IMG/VR virus record: IMGVR_UViG_3300020455_000046
Span: 1-35,102 of that record
Strand: one strand, 5' to 3'
DNA: 35,102 nucleotides
Source: a virus
In this document: piece by piece, positions 23,642 through 31,412 of the stretch
Layout: the number at the start of each line of letters is the position of its first letter
Numbering within the stretch: position 1 is the stretch's first letter
Notes under the pieces: model-generated
What the model saw: only the letters and a program-made list of their open reading frames with translations
What the model was told of the DNA's origin: nothing
Databases searched by the model: none
Program-made: the position numbers and the translations under genes

Positions 23642-23865
23642 CACGCTCTCCTAAAACTACGGTTCTTAGATTTGCTTACTACTCTAAGATTCTTACGCTT
23701 GTTGTTTTTGGGATTTCTGTCTTTATGATGAACATCTTTCCCATCGCCTTTTTTAACTTTTCCTGCCGCTGACATTTTTCTACGGGCAGCATTTCTTCCT
23801 GCTCTGTTTTTTTTCTGCTTAGAACTGGAATGATAATTATCGTACTCTTTGCGATAATTTCTCAT
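23641..23865 (-). CDS. small basic HNH-like protein, 74 aa
   Basis: The C-terminal half (DVHHKDRNPKNNKRKNLRVV, then SKSKNRS) follows the HNH-nuclease core pattern [DV]-x-H-x-[DN]-x-[NR]-x-x-N-N-x-x-x-N-L-x-x-[LV], with H-H-K-D and the N-L-R-V-V strand. The zinc-binding Cys pairs of full HNH enzymes are absent and the protein is short, so it may be a reduced nuclease or only a DNA-binding relic. About 40 percent of residues are Lys or Arg. The start overlaps the preceding stop (TAATG). Catalysis is uncertain. Confidence 0.8.
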   Translation of the reverse strand: MRNYRKEYDNYHSSSKQKKNRAGRNAARRKMSAAGKVKKGDGKDVHHKDRNPKNNKRKNLRVVSKSKNRSFRRA

Positions 23866-24200
23866 TACTTCTTCTTGGCAGGTTTTTTCTTGGCAGGGGC
23901 TTTTTTAGCAGGAGCTTTCTTGGCTGGAGCCTTTTTCTTGGCAGGGGCTTTCTTCTTTACTTCCCATGCCTCATTTTCTTTTGTGTCAGGATCATCCTTG
24001 GCAAAAGTTCCGTCTTTAGTCCTTGATCTGACAACCTCCACATCATTGCTCATTTCTTTTAAAATTCGCTTTGCTTCAGTTTCTGTCATCAAGTCAAAGA
24101 CAACGGTTTCATATGTGCCATCAGAGTTCTTTATACCAATCTGGTATACAGGATCTCCGTTATTCCAGTTTCCATTTTGAAAGACTTCAAGTTTAGCCAT
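23865..24200 (-). CDS. protein with histone-H1-like Lys/Ala/Pro tail, 111 aa
   Basis: Residues 1-80 form a small folded domain (LEVFQNGNWNNGDPVYQIGI, VVFDLMTETEAKRILKEM). Residues 82-111 are a tail of K-K-A-P-A-K repeats like the C-terminus of histone H1 or bacterial Hc1/AlgP-type proteins. Such tails neutralise DNA charge. The ATG lies 8 bases inside the previous gene, and the stop overlaps the next start (TAATG). A DNA-condensing or virion-internal role is inferred from the tail alone. Confidence 0.82.
   Translation of the reverse strand: MAKLEVFQNGNWNNGDPVYQIGIKNSDGTYETVVFDLMTETEAKRILKEMSNDVEVVRSRTKDGTFAKDDPDTKENEAWEVKKKAPAKKKAPAKKAPAKKAPAKKKPAKKK
23868..23957 (-). repeat. Lys/Ala/Pro codon repeats (H1-like tail)
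   Basis: This segment encodes residues 82-111, with repeated AAGAAAGCTCCTGCTAA-type units giving A-P-A-K-K four times. The repeat is imperfect at the base level and could expand or contract. Confidence 0.85.
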
Positions 24201-24600
24201 AGGATTTCACCATTGTCAAAACCACTGTATAAGCATCACCGCTGCTATGCCCCACTGTTGTGAAGTCAATGTCTCCAGTAACGCCAGAACCAGCATTATT
24301 GGGTATGCCAGTAAAGGACGTAAAGTCTAATTCGTCAGCGTAATCTGCTGGCAGGTGTGCCGCCAACACATTAGATGAAGCATCAAATTCTATTTTAACG
24401 CTCATGCCGACTGTAGAAAATTGTATCTTGCTGATCGCTACGCGAGTGCATGTAGCACCTGTCATTGGATCAACAGACAAAGCAGATACATCTACTTTTG
24501 CAACAGCAGACTCGCCTGAACCGTCACTAACATTAGTAAACTTCATAATCAGGTTTCGTGCGCCATCTTGGATTGTCTGAGAGGTTACTGCATCAGCCAT
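24193..24600 (-). CDS. small structural protein, 135 aa
   Basis: A beta-rich protein (QTIQDGARNLIMKFTNVSDG, VAISKIQFSTVGMSVKIEFD, then DAYTVVLTMVKSYG). I recall it as a common unassigned virion protein following the capsid gene in marine phages. The ATG follows GGAG by 7 nt. A terminator hairpin lies only about a dozen bases upstream of the start, so its expression depends on read-through. A capsid decoration or tail component role would fit, but is not shown. Confidence 0.8.
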   Translation of the reverse strand: MADAVTSQTIQDGARNLIMKFTNVSDGSGESAVAKVDVSALSVDPMTGATCTRVAISKIQFSTVGMSVKIEFDASSNVLAAHLPADYADELDFTSFTGIPNNAGSGVTGDIDFTTVGHSSGDAYTVVLTMVKSYG

Positions 24601-24611
24601 TGTATATCTCC

Positions 24612-24637
24612 AAAATAAAGGGGGGCTTTACGCCCCC
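24612..24637 (-). terminator. intrinsic terminator after the 175-aa gene
   Basis: On the minus strand a GGGGGC / GCCCCC stem (24637-24632 and 24626-24621) closes a five-base loop and is followed by a T-rich tract (24619-24612, TTTATTTT). It begins five bases past the stop codon of the 175-residue gene. The T tract is interrupted, so termination may be partial. Confidence 0.8.
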
Positions 24638-24642
24638 ATGTC

Positions 24643-25170
24643 TTATGACTGGTCAGTGAAGGCAGGAACATCCGCACCTTCTTGATAGCCCCAGATATAC
24701 CAATTGGTTGAATCTTTTGCCAGTACATTAATCTCAAATAAACCAAAATCCGTTAACGTCAGGATTGAATTTGAGTTTCCATCCGCATACACAGAGACAT
24801 TATCTGCGTTTGAGTCAAGATGAACGATACCGCCCAGATAGAAGTTTGTGTCTGATCCTGTATCAATAATCAGATTTTCTGCCTCTTCTGCCGCACCACC
24901 GTAAACCAGCTTAAAGAAAACACCAGCAGAGGGACTAGGCAAAGTCAAAGTGCAATTAGCTGACAGAGCAGGAACTACAGAGGTTCTTCCTCCATGAGCC
25001 GTTGCTGTTAGCGAAATAGCTGTTGTATCTGCCAAGGCAACTGGAGTGACCTGCAATCCGTTTCCGTCAAGGGTGAATTCAGTTGTGACAGCACCTGTTG
25101 TGCTGTTTTTAGATATGACCGTGAATCCATTCTCTGAACGGACGGGGCCATTAAAGGTTGTATTAGCCAT
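24643..25170 (-). CDS. structural protein following capsid gene, 175 aa
   Basis: The N-terminus (NTTFNGPVRSENGFTVISKN) and the end (FEINVLAKDSTNWYIWGYQE) suggest a beta-rich capsid-associated or head-fibre protein. The middle has LSANCTLTLPSPSAGVFFKL, a common beta-domain strand pattern in head-decoration proteins. The ATG has AGGAG 6 nt upstream. It is the only gene lying between two intrinsic terminators, directly after the major capsid gene, which implies high but separately tuned expression. Decoration or head-fibre is my best guess. Confidence 0.82.
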   Translation of the reverse strand: MANTTFNGPVRSENGFTVISKNSTTGAVTTEFTLDGNGLQVTPVALADTTAISLTATAHGGRTSVVPALSANCTLTLPSPSAGVFFKLVYGGAAEEAENLIIDTGSDTNFYLGGIVHLDSNADNVSVYADGNSNSILTLTDFGLFEINVLAKDSTNWYIWGYQEGADVPAFTDQS

Positions 25171-25212
25171 TATGTTCTCCTGTCTCGGCTAGTGTCTGCT
25201 TACGCAGTCAGG

Positions 25213-25234
25213 AAAAAAGGGGGCCGCAGCCCCC
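25213..25234 (-). terminator. strong intrinsic terminator after the major capsid gene
   Basis: On the minus strand GGGGGC-TGCG-GCCCCC (25234-25219) is followed by six Ts (25218-25213). It starts eight bases past the capsid stop codon. The stem is all G-C and the T tract unbroken, so this is a textbook terminator. It is in the same place as T-phi after T7 gene 10. Confidence 0.92.
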
Positions 25235-25241
25235 GATCAAG

Positions 25242-26180
25242 TTAAGAACTACCGGGAGATCCGTAGATTCCTAGTGGATCTGAAACGCCAAAGCTATAAC
25301 GCTCTCTGGCCTTATAACGAACATTACCTGTGTCAAAGTCTCCATCCATAGAAGTTTCAAGCGCAGTACGCTCAAATTGCTTCATTCCGTTAGGAACATC
25401 TGTAATGAGGAAAAAGGCATTTGAATCAGTCAGATAATGATTGATTGCATAGCCTTCAGGTATTGAACCGTTATTACGCAAAGCGTTAATGTCGTTATCA
25501 GCCGTTCCTACTCTGCCATCTGTTTCCAGAAGACGAGTTGCCACAAACTGTAACGCAGGCGGTACAACTAATCGTCTAGGACGAGCCGCAATCAAAAGTC
25601 CACGCTCATCGGTAAATGCTGCAATATTAATTACTGCATCTTCTAATGAAGTTTCGTTGAGATCAGCCGCTGTCGAAGGACGGTTGCTGTTTTTGCCACC
25701 GCTTACAAGTGGGTGTCCATCACCACCAGTTACACCGTCACCAGAAGCAGTAAACAGGTTAACCCCGTCACCAGACTGGTAAGAATTGGTGAAACCGTTG
25801 TTTAAAGGAAAAGCCGCTTTAACTTGCTTGGTGTACGCCATAGCGCGAGCTAATGCCTTGGTGTATCTAGCAGACAGGGAATCATAGAGGTTATCCTCCA
25901 TAGCTTCTTCTGTAATACTAAAGCCCATAGCAATAGTTTCGTGGTTATAGCGAGCCGTAAACGACTCCTGCGCTGAGTCATAACTGATGGCAGAACCTTC
26001 AGTCTTGACAGGTGCAGCAGCAAAACCCGAAAGTTTTACTTCCTCTTCAAATGAACGATCCGATGATTCAGTTTCGTAAATCACCGTATGCTCATCTTCG
26101 TACTTTCCATACTCAAGACCAAACAGGGCGTTAAGACCCGGTAAAAGCTCCTTGAGCATCTGCGCTCTTGAAATAGCCAT
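25242..26180 (-). CDS. major capsid protein, HK97 fold, 312 aa
   Basis: The N-terminus MAISRAQMLKELLPGLNALF, then YEDEHTVIYETESSDRSFEE (spine and E-loop region), GFSITEEAMEDNLYDSLSAR (spine helix), the A-domain pattern LEDAVINIAAF / RPRRLVVPPALQFVATRLLE and a C-terminal strand (FDTGNVRYKARERYSFGVSD) match HK97-fold major heads of the Mu gpT-like type. No separate N-terminal scaffold domain is seen; scaffold is a distinct gene upstream. Length suits the family. A strong terminator follows directly, which fits its need for the highest expression. Confidence 0.93.
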   Translation of the reverse strand: MAISRAQMLKELLPGLNALFGLEYGKYEDEHTVIYETESSDRSFEEEVKLSGFAAAPVKTEGSAISYDSAQESFTARYNHETIAMGFSITEEAMEDNLYDSLSARYTKALARAMAYTKQVKAAFPLNNGFTNSYQSGDGVNLFTASGDGVTGGDGHPLVSGGKNSNRPSTAADLNETSLEDAVINIAAFTDERGLLIAARPRRLVVPPALQFVATRLLETDGRVGTADNDINALRNNGSIPEGYAINHYLTDSNAFFLITDVPNGMKQFERTALETSMDGDFDTGNVRYKARERYSFGVSDPLGIYGSPGSS

Positions 26181-26192
26181 TACTTAGCCTCC

Positions 26193-26771
26193 TTATACGC
26201 CAGTGGTGTTCACATACTGATGGCCTACGTTAAATTTAACGATTACGTCAGTAAATGCATCACCTATCGCACTGTCAGGGCCATCAACAAAGTCAATAAG
26301 CCTTAACGGTAGCGTGTTAGTCGTAGCAGCAGTTGAACCGTCAACGGCATTTTTGCTGCGCCCAATTGTAGTAGAACCCGCTGTTTGAACCACTGCAAAG
26401 TTATTACCTAAAACAGTTTGTGCCAAACTTGCATCGCTCTGCATCTTCATTAAGACATCTGGATCGTCTAGGACGTAAGCCATAATGTCAGAAGCCGCTG
26501 TGCTTGCGGGAAAGGTCTGGTTAAATGTTTTCTGGGAGGTGCTTGGATCTGTGTAAGAACATCCCATAAACACGCCTACAGTAGTCAAAGAAGTTGTTCC
26601 TGTGTCTTTTTCTACTGTTCCAGAACTCACTATTTTTAAAAAATCACCATAGAAGATAGCTGTACTGTAACCGCTTGCAATCTTAATATGGCGAACTTTT
26701 CCAGTAAAAGAACCGCTAGCACTTAATGTGCCAATGGGTTCCGCACCAGAGGGAGTCGCTGTAGCAGACAT
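26193..26771 (-). CDS. head-associated protein, possible decoration protein, 192 aa
   Basis: A Ser/Thr/Gly-rich beta protein (GKVRHIKIASGYSTAIFYGD, VGVFMGCSYTDPSTSQKTFN, LPLRLIDFVDGPDSAIGDAF). It lies directly upstream of the capsid gene, 12 bases apart, in a position often used by head decoration or stabilisation proteins. GGAG lies 8 nt before the ATG. I recall similar unassigned proteins in marine phages. A structural role is likely, the exact one unknown. Confidence 0.82.
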   Translation of the reverse strand: MSATATPSGAEPIGTLSASGSFTGKVRHIKIASGYSTAIFYGDFLKIVSSGTVEKDTGTTSLTTVGVFMGCSYTDPSTSQKTFNQTFPASTAASDIMAYVLDDPDVLMKMQSDASLAQTVLGNNFAVVQTAGSTTIGRSKNAVDGSTAATTNTLPLRLIDFVDGPDSAIGDAFTDVIVKFNVGHQYVNTTGV

Positions 26772-26815
26772 GATAATTCTCCATACATATTAAAAGAATG
26801 AGGAAAGTTAAAAAC

Positions 26816-27268
26816 TTATCCTCTGCCAAAGGTTGTGCGCGATGTTCGCTCTGTATTCATCAGAGGCATTCGCGGATCATTTTCTCTCATGAAACTGTTA
26901 TCAACCGATTCCATTTGTTGGCTAGCCATCTTTTGATAATACTCTTGGCGTTGTTTCATATCTTCCTCAGGGGCTTTGCACAATAACAAACCACCGATTT
27001 CAATATTTCCTTCAAACCTTGAGCCTACATCAGACATTACTTCCAACTCTGGATGATCTTCAGCCCTCACTGGAACCCAACCTTCCCTAAACTTCTGGGA
27101 GACATTGGTGTTGTCAGCGTGATTTAGTGTGCTTGTCCTGACCCATCTAAAAACATAACCGTCTTTAGGGTCTGGAATAGGCAACACAGATGCTGGTTTC
27201 CAAGAATCACTTGTACGAATTTCAGTTTCACGGGCTTCGTTAGCCCTTGGGGTGCGCTTCTCAGCCAT
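26816..27268 (-). CDS. head-region protein, 150 aa
   Basis: The protein has a basic start (AEKRTPRANEARETEIRTSD), a central folded part (DGYVFRWVRTSTLNHADNTN, FREGWVPVRAEDHPELEVMS) and a charged helical end (DMKQRQEYYQKMASQQMESV). I recall it beside capsid genes of marine podoviruses. It overlaps the scaffold gene by eight bases. A role in head assembly is inferred from position; no enzyme motif is visible. Confidence 0.82.
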   Translation of the reverse strand: MAEKRTPRANEARETEIRTSDSWKPASVLPIPDPKDGYVFRWVRTSTLNHADNTNVSQKFREGWVPVRAEDHPELEVMSDVGSRFEGNIEIGGLLLCKAPEEDMKQRQEYYQKMASQQMESVDNSFMRENDPRMPLMNTERTSRTTFGRG

Positions 27269-28355
27269 TTGACATATCCTCTACGAGTTGTTTGGCATAC
27301 TGTTCGTTAGTTAGACCTAGCCGCTTTGCGAGAGCAACTTGAGTTTGCGTTAACTTAACTTTGCGAGGTTTAGACCCGTTGTTCCGCGATGCGGGGGTCA
27401 CCACCATCGATGGACTTCGGGACTTCGCTTGAGAAGAACGCTCCTCTTTCTCATTTGATTCAGTCCCGAAATATTCAGGAAACCTAGAACGCATAGTACG
27501 ATCTATCGTTTCAAAATATTCATCTGAATTGGGATCAACGCCCTCGTTTTTAACGAGCTTTTCGTGAACCCCGTAAGCAAGAGCGGTCATATCCTTATGT
27601 TCATCATCCCCGAACCAAGGGTTTTCTTCTGACCACATTTTTGCTTTTGCGCTAACTTCAGGCTTTTCTGCCTGTTGTTGCGGTTGTTGCGGCATCATAT
27701 TCTGTTGCTGCATTGCTTGTTGTTGTGCAAATTGAGGATTTTGCTGCATGTGCTGCATATACTGTTGATATTCAGCTTGCCGCCTCTGCATATCCTGCTC
27801 ATGATTACTGGCCTCACGCAACTCTGCCTGTGCTGTAATCAGTGCTTCCTGAGTAGAAATAACCTTATCGGTATCTCCTTCGTCATAAGCCGCTTTGTAT
27901 TGAGACTTTGCTTGCTCTACGGCTAATGTCGCCCTGTCTTTAATTTGCGTAACAAGCATGTCTTCGCCACGCCTGATAACATCTTCATACTGTTTGTTCT
28001 GGTTAGCATATTGTTGCGCGACCTTAACAGCTTCTTCACGCATTTTTTCAGCAGCTTCACGCTGCCTACGCTCTTCATGCTGCTGATAACGCAACTTGTT
28101 AATTCGCTTTTTGACCTTTTCACTGTAGCCTTCAAGCTCTTCGTCCTCATCTGATGAATCAACTGTTTCAGATGCTTCCTGCTTAGGAGGCGGTCTTTGA
28201 TCTTCAGGCGGCCTGTCATCTACTATTTCCAGATCAAGATCTATTTCATTCTCACTTGTATCTGGCTTGGTAATTTTTGTTCTAACACCAAGAAATTTTT
28301 CTTCAAAAGAAGTTTGCGGATTGTTATCAACCTCTAACGCCATTTCTTCGCTCAT
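27261..28355 (-). CDS. scaffolding protein candidate, 364 aa
   Basis: An acidic start (residues 1-75, Asp/Glu-rich), a long coiled coil (residues 78-200, KVKKRINKLRYQQHEERRQR and onward), a Gln/Met-rich stretch (residues 195-230, QQQAMQQQNMMPQQPQQQAE) and a basic C-terminus (RKVKLTQTQVALAKRLGLTN) that would bind the capsid. This is the usual design of phage scaffolds, and the gene lies between portal and capsid genes. It starts with a four-base overlap (ATGA) with the co-chaperonin gene. An alternative ATG four codons in is possible. Confidence 0.85.
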   Translation of the reverse strand: MSEEMALEVDNNPQTSFEEKFLGVRTKITKPDTSENEIDLDLEIVDDRPPEDQRPPPKQEASETVDSSDEDEELEGYSEKVKKRINKLRYQQHEERRQREAAEKMREEAVKVAQQYANQNKQYEDVIRRGEDMLVTQIKDRATLAVEQAKSQYKAAYDEGDTDKVISTQEALITAQAELREASNHEQDMQRRQAEYQQYMQHMQQNPQFAQQQAMQQQNMMPQQPQQQAEKPEVSAKAKMWSEENPWFGDDEHKDMTALAYGVHEKLVKNEGVDPNSDEYFETIDRTMRSRFPEYFGTESNEKEERSSQAKSRSPSMVVTPASRNNGSKPRKVKLTQTQVALAKRLGLTNEQYAKQLVEDMSNG

Positions 28356-28720
28356 ATCTTCTCTACCCCTCTTGGATCTTCAACGACTGCTTCTACACTA
28401 TCGTCATTTATTAACCTGAATTCCTTGCCATGTATCCTAAAACGAGTACCTGAATAAGAACGCATCACAATCCAGTCCTGTTCCTTGCAATAAGGCCCAG
28501 AGGGAAACCGTGTTTCGTCTTTATAAGCATCTGGGCCAAGCTTTAGCACAAAGCCACAGATTGATCCGACTTCCTCTACATGAAGAGTCTGTTTCGCTTT
28601 AAGTATGCCGCCTTCCGTTTTTTCGTCAGGCTCTGGCAAAGCAATTAATATTTTGTAACCTTTGGGGTCAGGAAGTTGGTGAGCCGTTCTTGGCTCTTCT
28701 TCCGTTTTTACTGCTTCCAT
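28352..28720 (-). CDS. GroES-like co-chaperonin, 122 aa
   Basis: The core (GYKILIALPEPDEKTEGGIL, then the mobile-loop region AKQTLHVEEVGSICGFVLKL and GPDAY, later PYCKEQDWIVMRSYSGTRF) follows the Cpn10/GroES order: start strand, E-K-T-x-G-G-I mobile loop, V-G-x-V strand, and Y-x-G/V-x-x-x-x-x-G-x-x-F/Y-x-L end. It would cap host GroEL to help fold capsid proteins, as T4 gp31 does. The ATG at 28720 is chosen because AGGAG lies 7 nt upstream; a frame start 45 nt earlier lacks as good a site. No GroEL gene is visible. Confidence 0.88.
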   Translation of the reverse strand: MEAVKTEEEPRTAHQLPDPKGYKILIALPEPDEKTEGGILKAKQTLHVEEVGSICGFVLKLGPDAYKDETRFPSGPYCKEQDWIVMRSYSGTRFRIHGKEFRLINDDSVEAVVEDPRGVEKI

Positions 28721-28734
28721 TTTTTGCTCCTGCA

Positions 28735-28778
28735 CTGGAATACGGTGTCCAGAGCCACCTTGCATCGCCTTTGCGATG
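28735..28778 (-). other. two hairpins in the gap before the co-chaperonin gene
   Basis: CATCGC/GCGATG (28763-28768 and 28773-28778, four-base loop) and CTGGA/TCCAG (28735-28739 and 28748-28752) lie in a 60-base gap. No T tract follows on the minus strand, so they are not terminators; RNA processing or translational control is possible. Confidence 0.5.
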
Positions 28779-28780
28779 AA

Positions 28781-28978
28781 TTAGCCTGCCTCGATTCTCT
28801 CCTTGAGGTCGAGAAGTTCCCTTTCTGCTAGTGCTAATCCTTGGATTACACCGCAGCTATGGGTATATTCGCTATAGTCCTTACAAGATCCAGTAGCAAC
28901 GTGGTCAGACATTTCATTCATTTTCTGCCTGAGAAGATCCCTGAGTACATCCATAGAGTTATCAAACGCCCTACTCAC
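28781..28978 (-). CDS. small conserved protein, 65 aa
   Basis: A helical, charged small protein (NSMDVLRDLLRQKMNEMSDH, then CGVIQGLALAERELLDLKER) with two Cys. I recall it near portal genes of marine podoviruses, without known function. It starts at GTG 28978, overlapping the portal stop by 8 bases, with AAGGA 9 nt upstream. A small head-assembly helper would fit its place between the portal and the co-chaperonin. Confidence 0.78.
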   Translation of the reverse strand: MSRAFDNSMDVLRDLLRQKMNEMSDHVATGSCKDYSEYTHSCGVIQGLALAERELLDLKERIEAG

Positions 28979-31412
28979 TCAGTGTGTCCTTAACCACATC
29001 TACTCCTCTTTCAAAACCTTTTAACATCTCTGCGGAGGAAAGCCTGTTTTCGTCTGTAGCAAGCTTTGCCCCTATCCTTGCGCTCTCTATGCGCTCTTCC
29101 TGATCCATTTTTTCCCTGTCAAGAACGGCTTTTTCCTGCGCTTTTTGCATATCAAGCTGTATTTTTGCCATTTCAGACTGCGCTTTAGCCATTGCTTCGC
29201 CTTCCTTGATCTGAAGCTCTCTTTGCTGCATCTGTATGACAGGATCTTGCATTTGTTTGGCATTTTGCTCGGCCTGCGCCATTTGCTGGGCTTTTCCAGT
29301 AACTTGAGCAGACGCTGGGGCAACAAGACGCGATATACGCAGTTCAATATCCTCAGGTAAAGGCTCATCTGGGTGCGGAAGCTCTACACCAAGCTCTTTT
29401 TCTACCTTTGCACGATATGCAAAGGCAATATGCTCCTGAATATGGGCTGCACCAGCCGCCATAATCTGTTTTGCAGCGGGTGACTGCTGCATTATCTTCA
29501 TAATCTCTGGATTTTGCGCCATTGACATGTGAGTCTGTATATGCGCCTCATGATCCTGATATATAAACGCCTTGACAGGCTTTCCATTAAGCATATTCAT
29601 GTTTTCAGACACAGGATCAGTCGGTTTAATGTCATCTTCCGTGGGAATAATCTTTTCAGCATCCCTGATTCCCAGAACTTCAATCATTTGGCGGTGCAAA
29701 AGCGGTAAATCGTACATTTGAGGGGCTTGAGCCGCTAATTGCAGTGCCGCTTGGTACTGCATGATGCGTTGAGCCATCGTTCCAGCGTTAGGATCGCTAA
29801 CAGGAATGATATCTATGCTGTCATCAAAGTCCTGAACCGTTAATTCACGCCCTTTTGTATCGTATGGGTACGATGAAGGCCCATAATCACGGACTAAAGA
29901 GACTAAAATCTTTAATTCCTTGCCAACAGAGTGGTGAACCCGCGCCTGAACTGCGCTCATCACCTTCATTTCGCGCTCTAATATCGCTAAAGTTGTCCCT
30001 ACTGGGGCTTCTCCGTTAATATCTGCGGCTTTTACGTCTGCTGCGGAGGCAAATCTACGTCCCTCACTGACAATATCACCTAAAAGCTGGTATAAAACAC
30101 TGCTTGGCTCTTTATATGGGAGGAAAGAAATGCTATCCCGTATCGCCCCACCGGGGACATCAACATCCCGAAACTCACCGGGCATTATCGGAGTGTCATC
30201 ACCCTTAATCCTAAGACCCCTAGCCTTCAAACCACCGGGCAGATTAGCCAAAGTACCCGCATCCACCAACTGTCTAAGCAATGAAGTGGCTGATTTGGAC
30301 AACCCACCAATCATATGGACTAAACCAAAGCCATAGAATCCAAGGCCGGGCAAATACTGATAATGCACAAAGTGCTGCCTACGCATCTTGTTAGGGTCAT
30401 CTTCAAGCCAGTTGCGCCTGATCGATAAAATTGTTGATGATGACTTGTCAATAGTGACAACATAAGGCAATCCTATGCCTGTTTCCTCACCATTCGCCAT
30501 ATCTTCAAAGCCTGCCAGATCTATATCGACATGCATCTCAAGTAGTGTGTGGCGATGATCAAACTCATAGTTGTCAGAATCACCTGTTAATCGGTTATAT
30601 TTTTCCTGTATATCGCTAACATCAGGGGTAGGAGAAGGAATATCTACATCCCTGTAAAATCCTGCAAATTGTAACTTCTTGATTTCATTAGAAGTTTTCT
30701 TCATAACATGCGTTGCTCTCTCGCATGTCGTTAAATCGGACGCTCCGTAACTGACCACAAAATCCTCTGCAGGAACAAACATGGCACAAGGTCTGTCCAT
30801 GTTCGGGTCGTAATATACTTTCCTGAACGCTGATCCCGCTATGGGAAGGGAGAAGAGCAATTTCTCCGTTTCAGTTCGATACTCCACCATTCTCTGGGTA
30901 ATAAGGTAATTAAGATATTCTTTTACCCGTGAAGCCTGTTTTACCTTATCCTCTGTTAACTGCCCTACAATATTTGTTTTAACTGGGCCAGCAGCGGGAT
31001 AAATTTCCTGTATAGTCTGTGCCTGAAAGCGAACAACTGCTTCAGAAAGCATAGGATGGAATACGCCACACGCACCATCCCAAGGGGTTGTCCTGTCTTC
31101 AAACTTCAGTCCAAGCAAGTCCAGACCTTTAATATAGGACTGTTCCCAGTCTGAGCGACTGTCCCTGTCTGCATTAAAAGCACCTACAAGCTCGGATGAG
31201 ATCTCTGTCAGATCCCTGTCATCAATGAATTCTGCCAGATTAGCATCATGAGACATTCCCCCTGTCATGGGGTTGTTAGGATCAAAATCCACCAATACCC
31301 CGCCATCAGGGGTTTCAATAGAAACCGACTCAGGGTTTTCTATTTCTATCTGTAAGGCTGGCTCCCCCTGTAACTCCAGAGGAGAGGGGGTCATTGCGCT
31401 ATCAATTGCCAC
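28971..31412 (-). CDS. portal protein, P22 gp1-like, 813 aa
   Basis: The clip/wing core is clear: SELVGAFNADRDSRSDWEQS, TPWDGACGVFHPMLSEAVVR, SVGKELKILVSLVRDYGPSS and PIMPGEFRDVDVPGG. The C-terminus (residues 660-813) is a long charged helix (AQAEQNAKQMQDPVIQMQQR and onward) like the barrel of P22 gp1. Length is close to the P22 portal (725) plus a longer barrel. It would form the dodecameric DNA channel at one vertex. The start is GTG at 31412, with AGGA upstream; an internal ATG six codons later has no ribosome site. Confidence 0.94.
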   Translation of the reverse strand: MAIDSAMTPSPLELQGEPALQIEIENPESVSIETPDGGVLVDFDPNNPMTGGMSHDANLAEFIDDRDLTEISSELVGAFNADRDSRSDWEQSYIKGLDLLGLKFEDRTTPWDGACGVFHPMLSEAVVRFQAQTIQEIYPAAGPVKTNIVGQLTEDKVKQASRVKEYLNYLITQRMVEYRTETEKLLFSLPIAGSAFRKVYYDPNMDRPCAMFVPAEDFVVSYGASDLTTCERATHVMKKTSNEIKKLQFAGFYRDVDIPSPTPDVSDIQEKYNRLTGDSDNYEFDHRHTLLEMHVDIDLAGFEDMANGEETGIGLPYVVTIDKSSSTILSIRRNWLEDDPNKMRRQHFVHYQYLPGLGFYGFGLVHMIGGLSKSATSLLRQLVDAGTLANLPGGLKARGLRIKGDDTPIMPGEFRDVDVPGGAIRDSISFLPYKEPSSVLYQLLGDIVSEGRRFASAADVKAADINGEAPVGTTLAILEREMKVMSAVQARVHHSVGKELKILVSLVRDYGPSSYPYDTKGRELTVQDFDDSIDIIPVSDPNAGTMAQRIMQYQAALQLAAQAPQMYDLPLLHRQMIEVLGIRDAEKIIPTEDDIKPTDPVSENMNMLNGKPVKAFIYQDHEAHIQTHMSMAQNPEIMKIMQQSPAAKQIMAAGAAHIQEHIAFAYRAKVEKELGVELPHPDEPLPEDIELRISRLVAPASAQVTGKAQQMAQAEQNAKQMQDPVIQMQQRELQIKEGEAMAKAQSEMAKIQLDMQKAQEKAVLDREKMDQEERIESARIGAKLATDENRLSSAEMLKGFERGVDVVKDTLSE

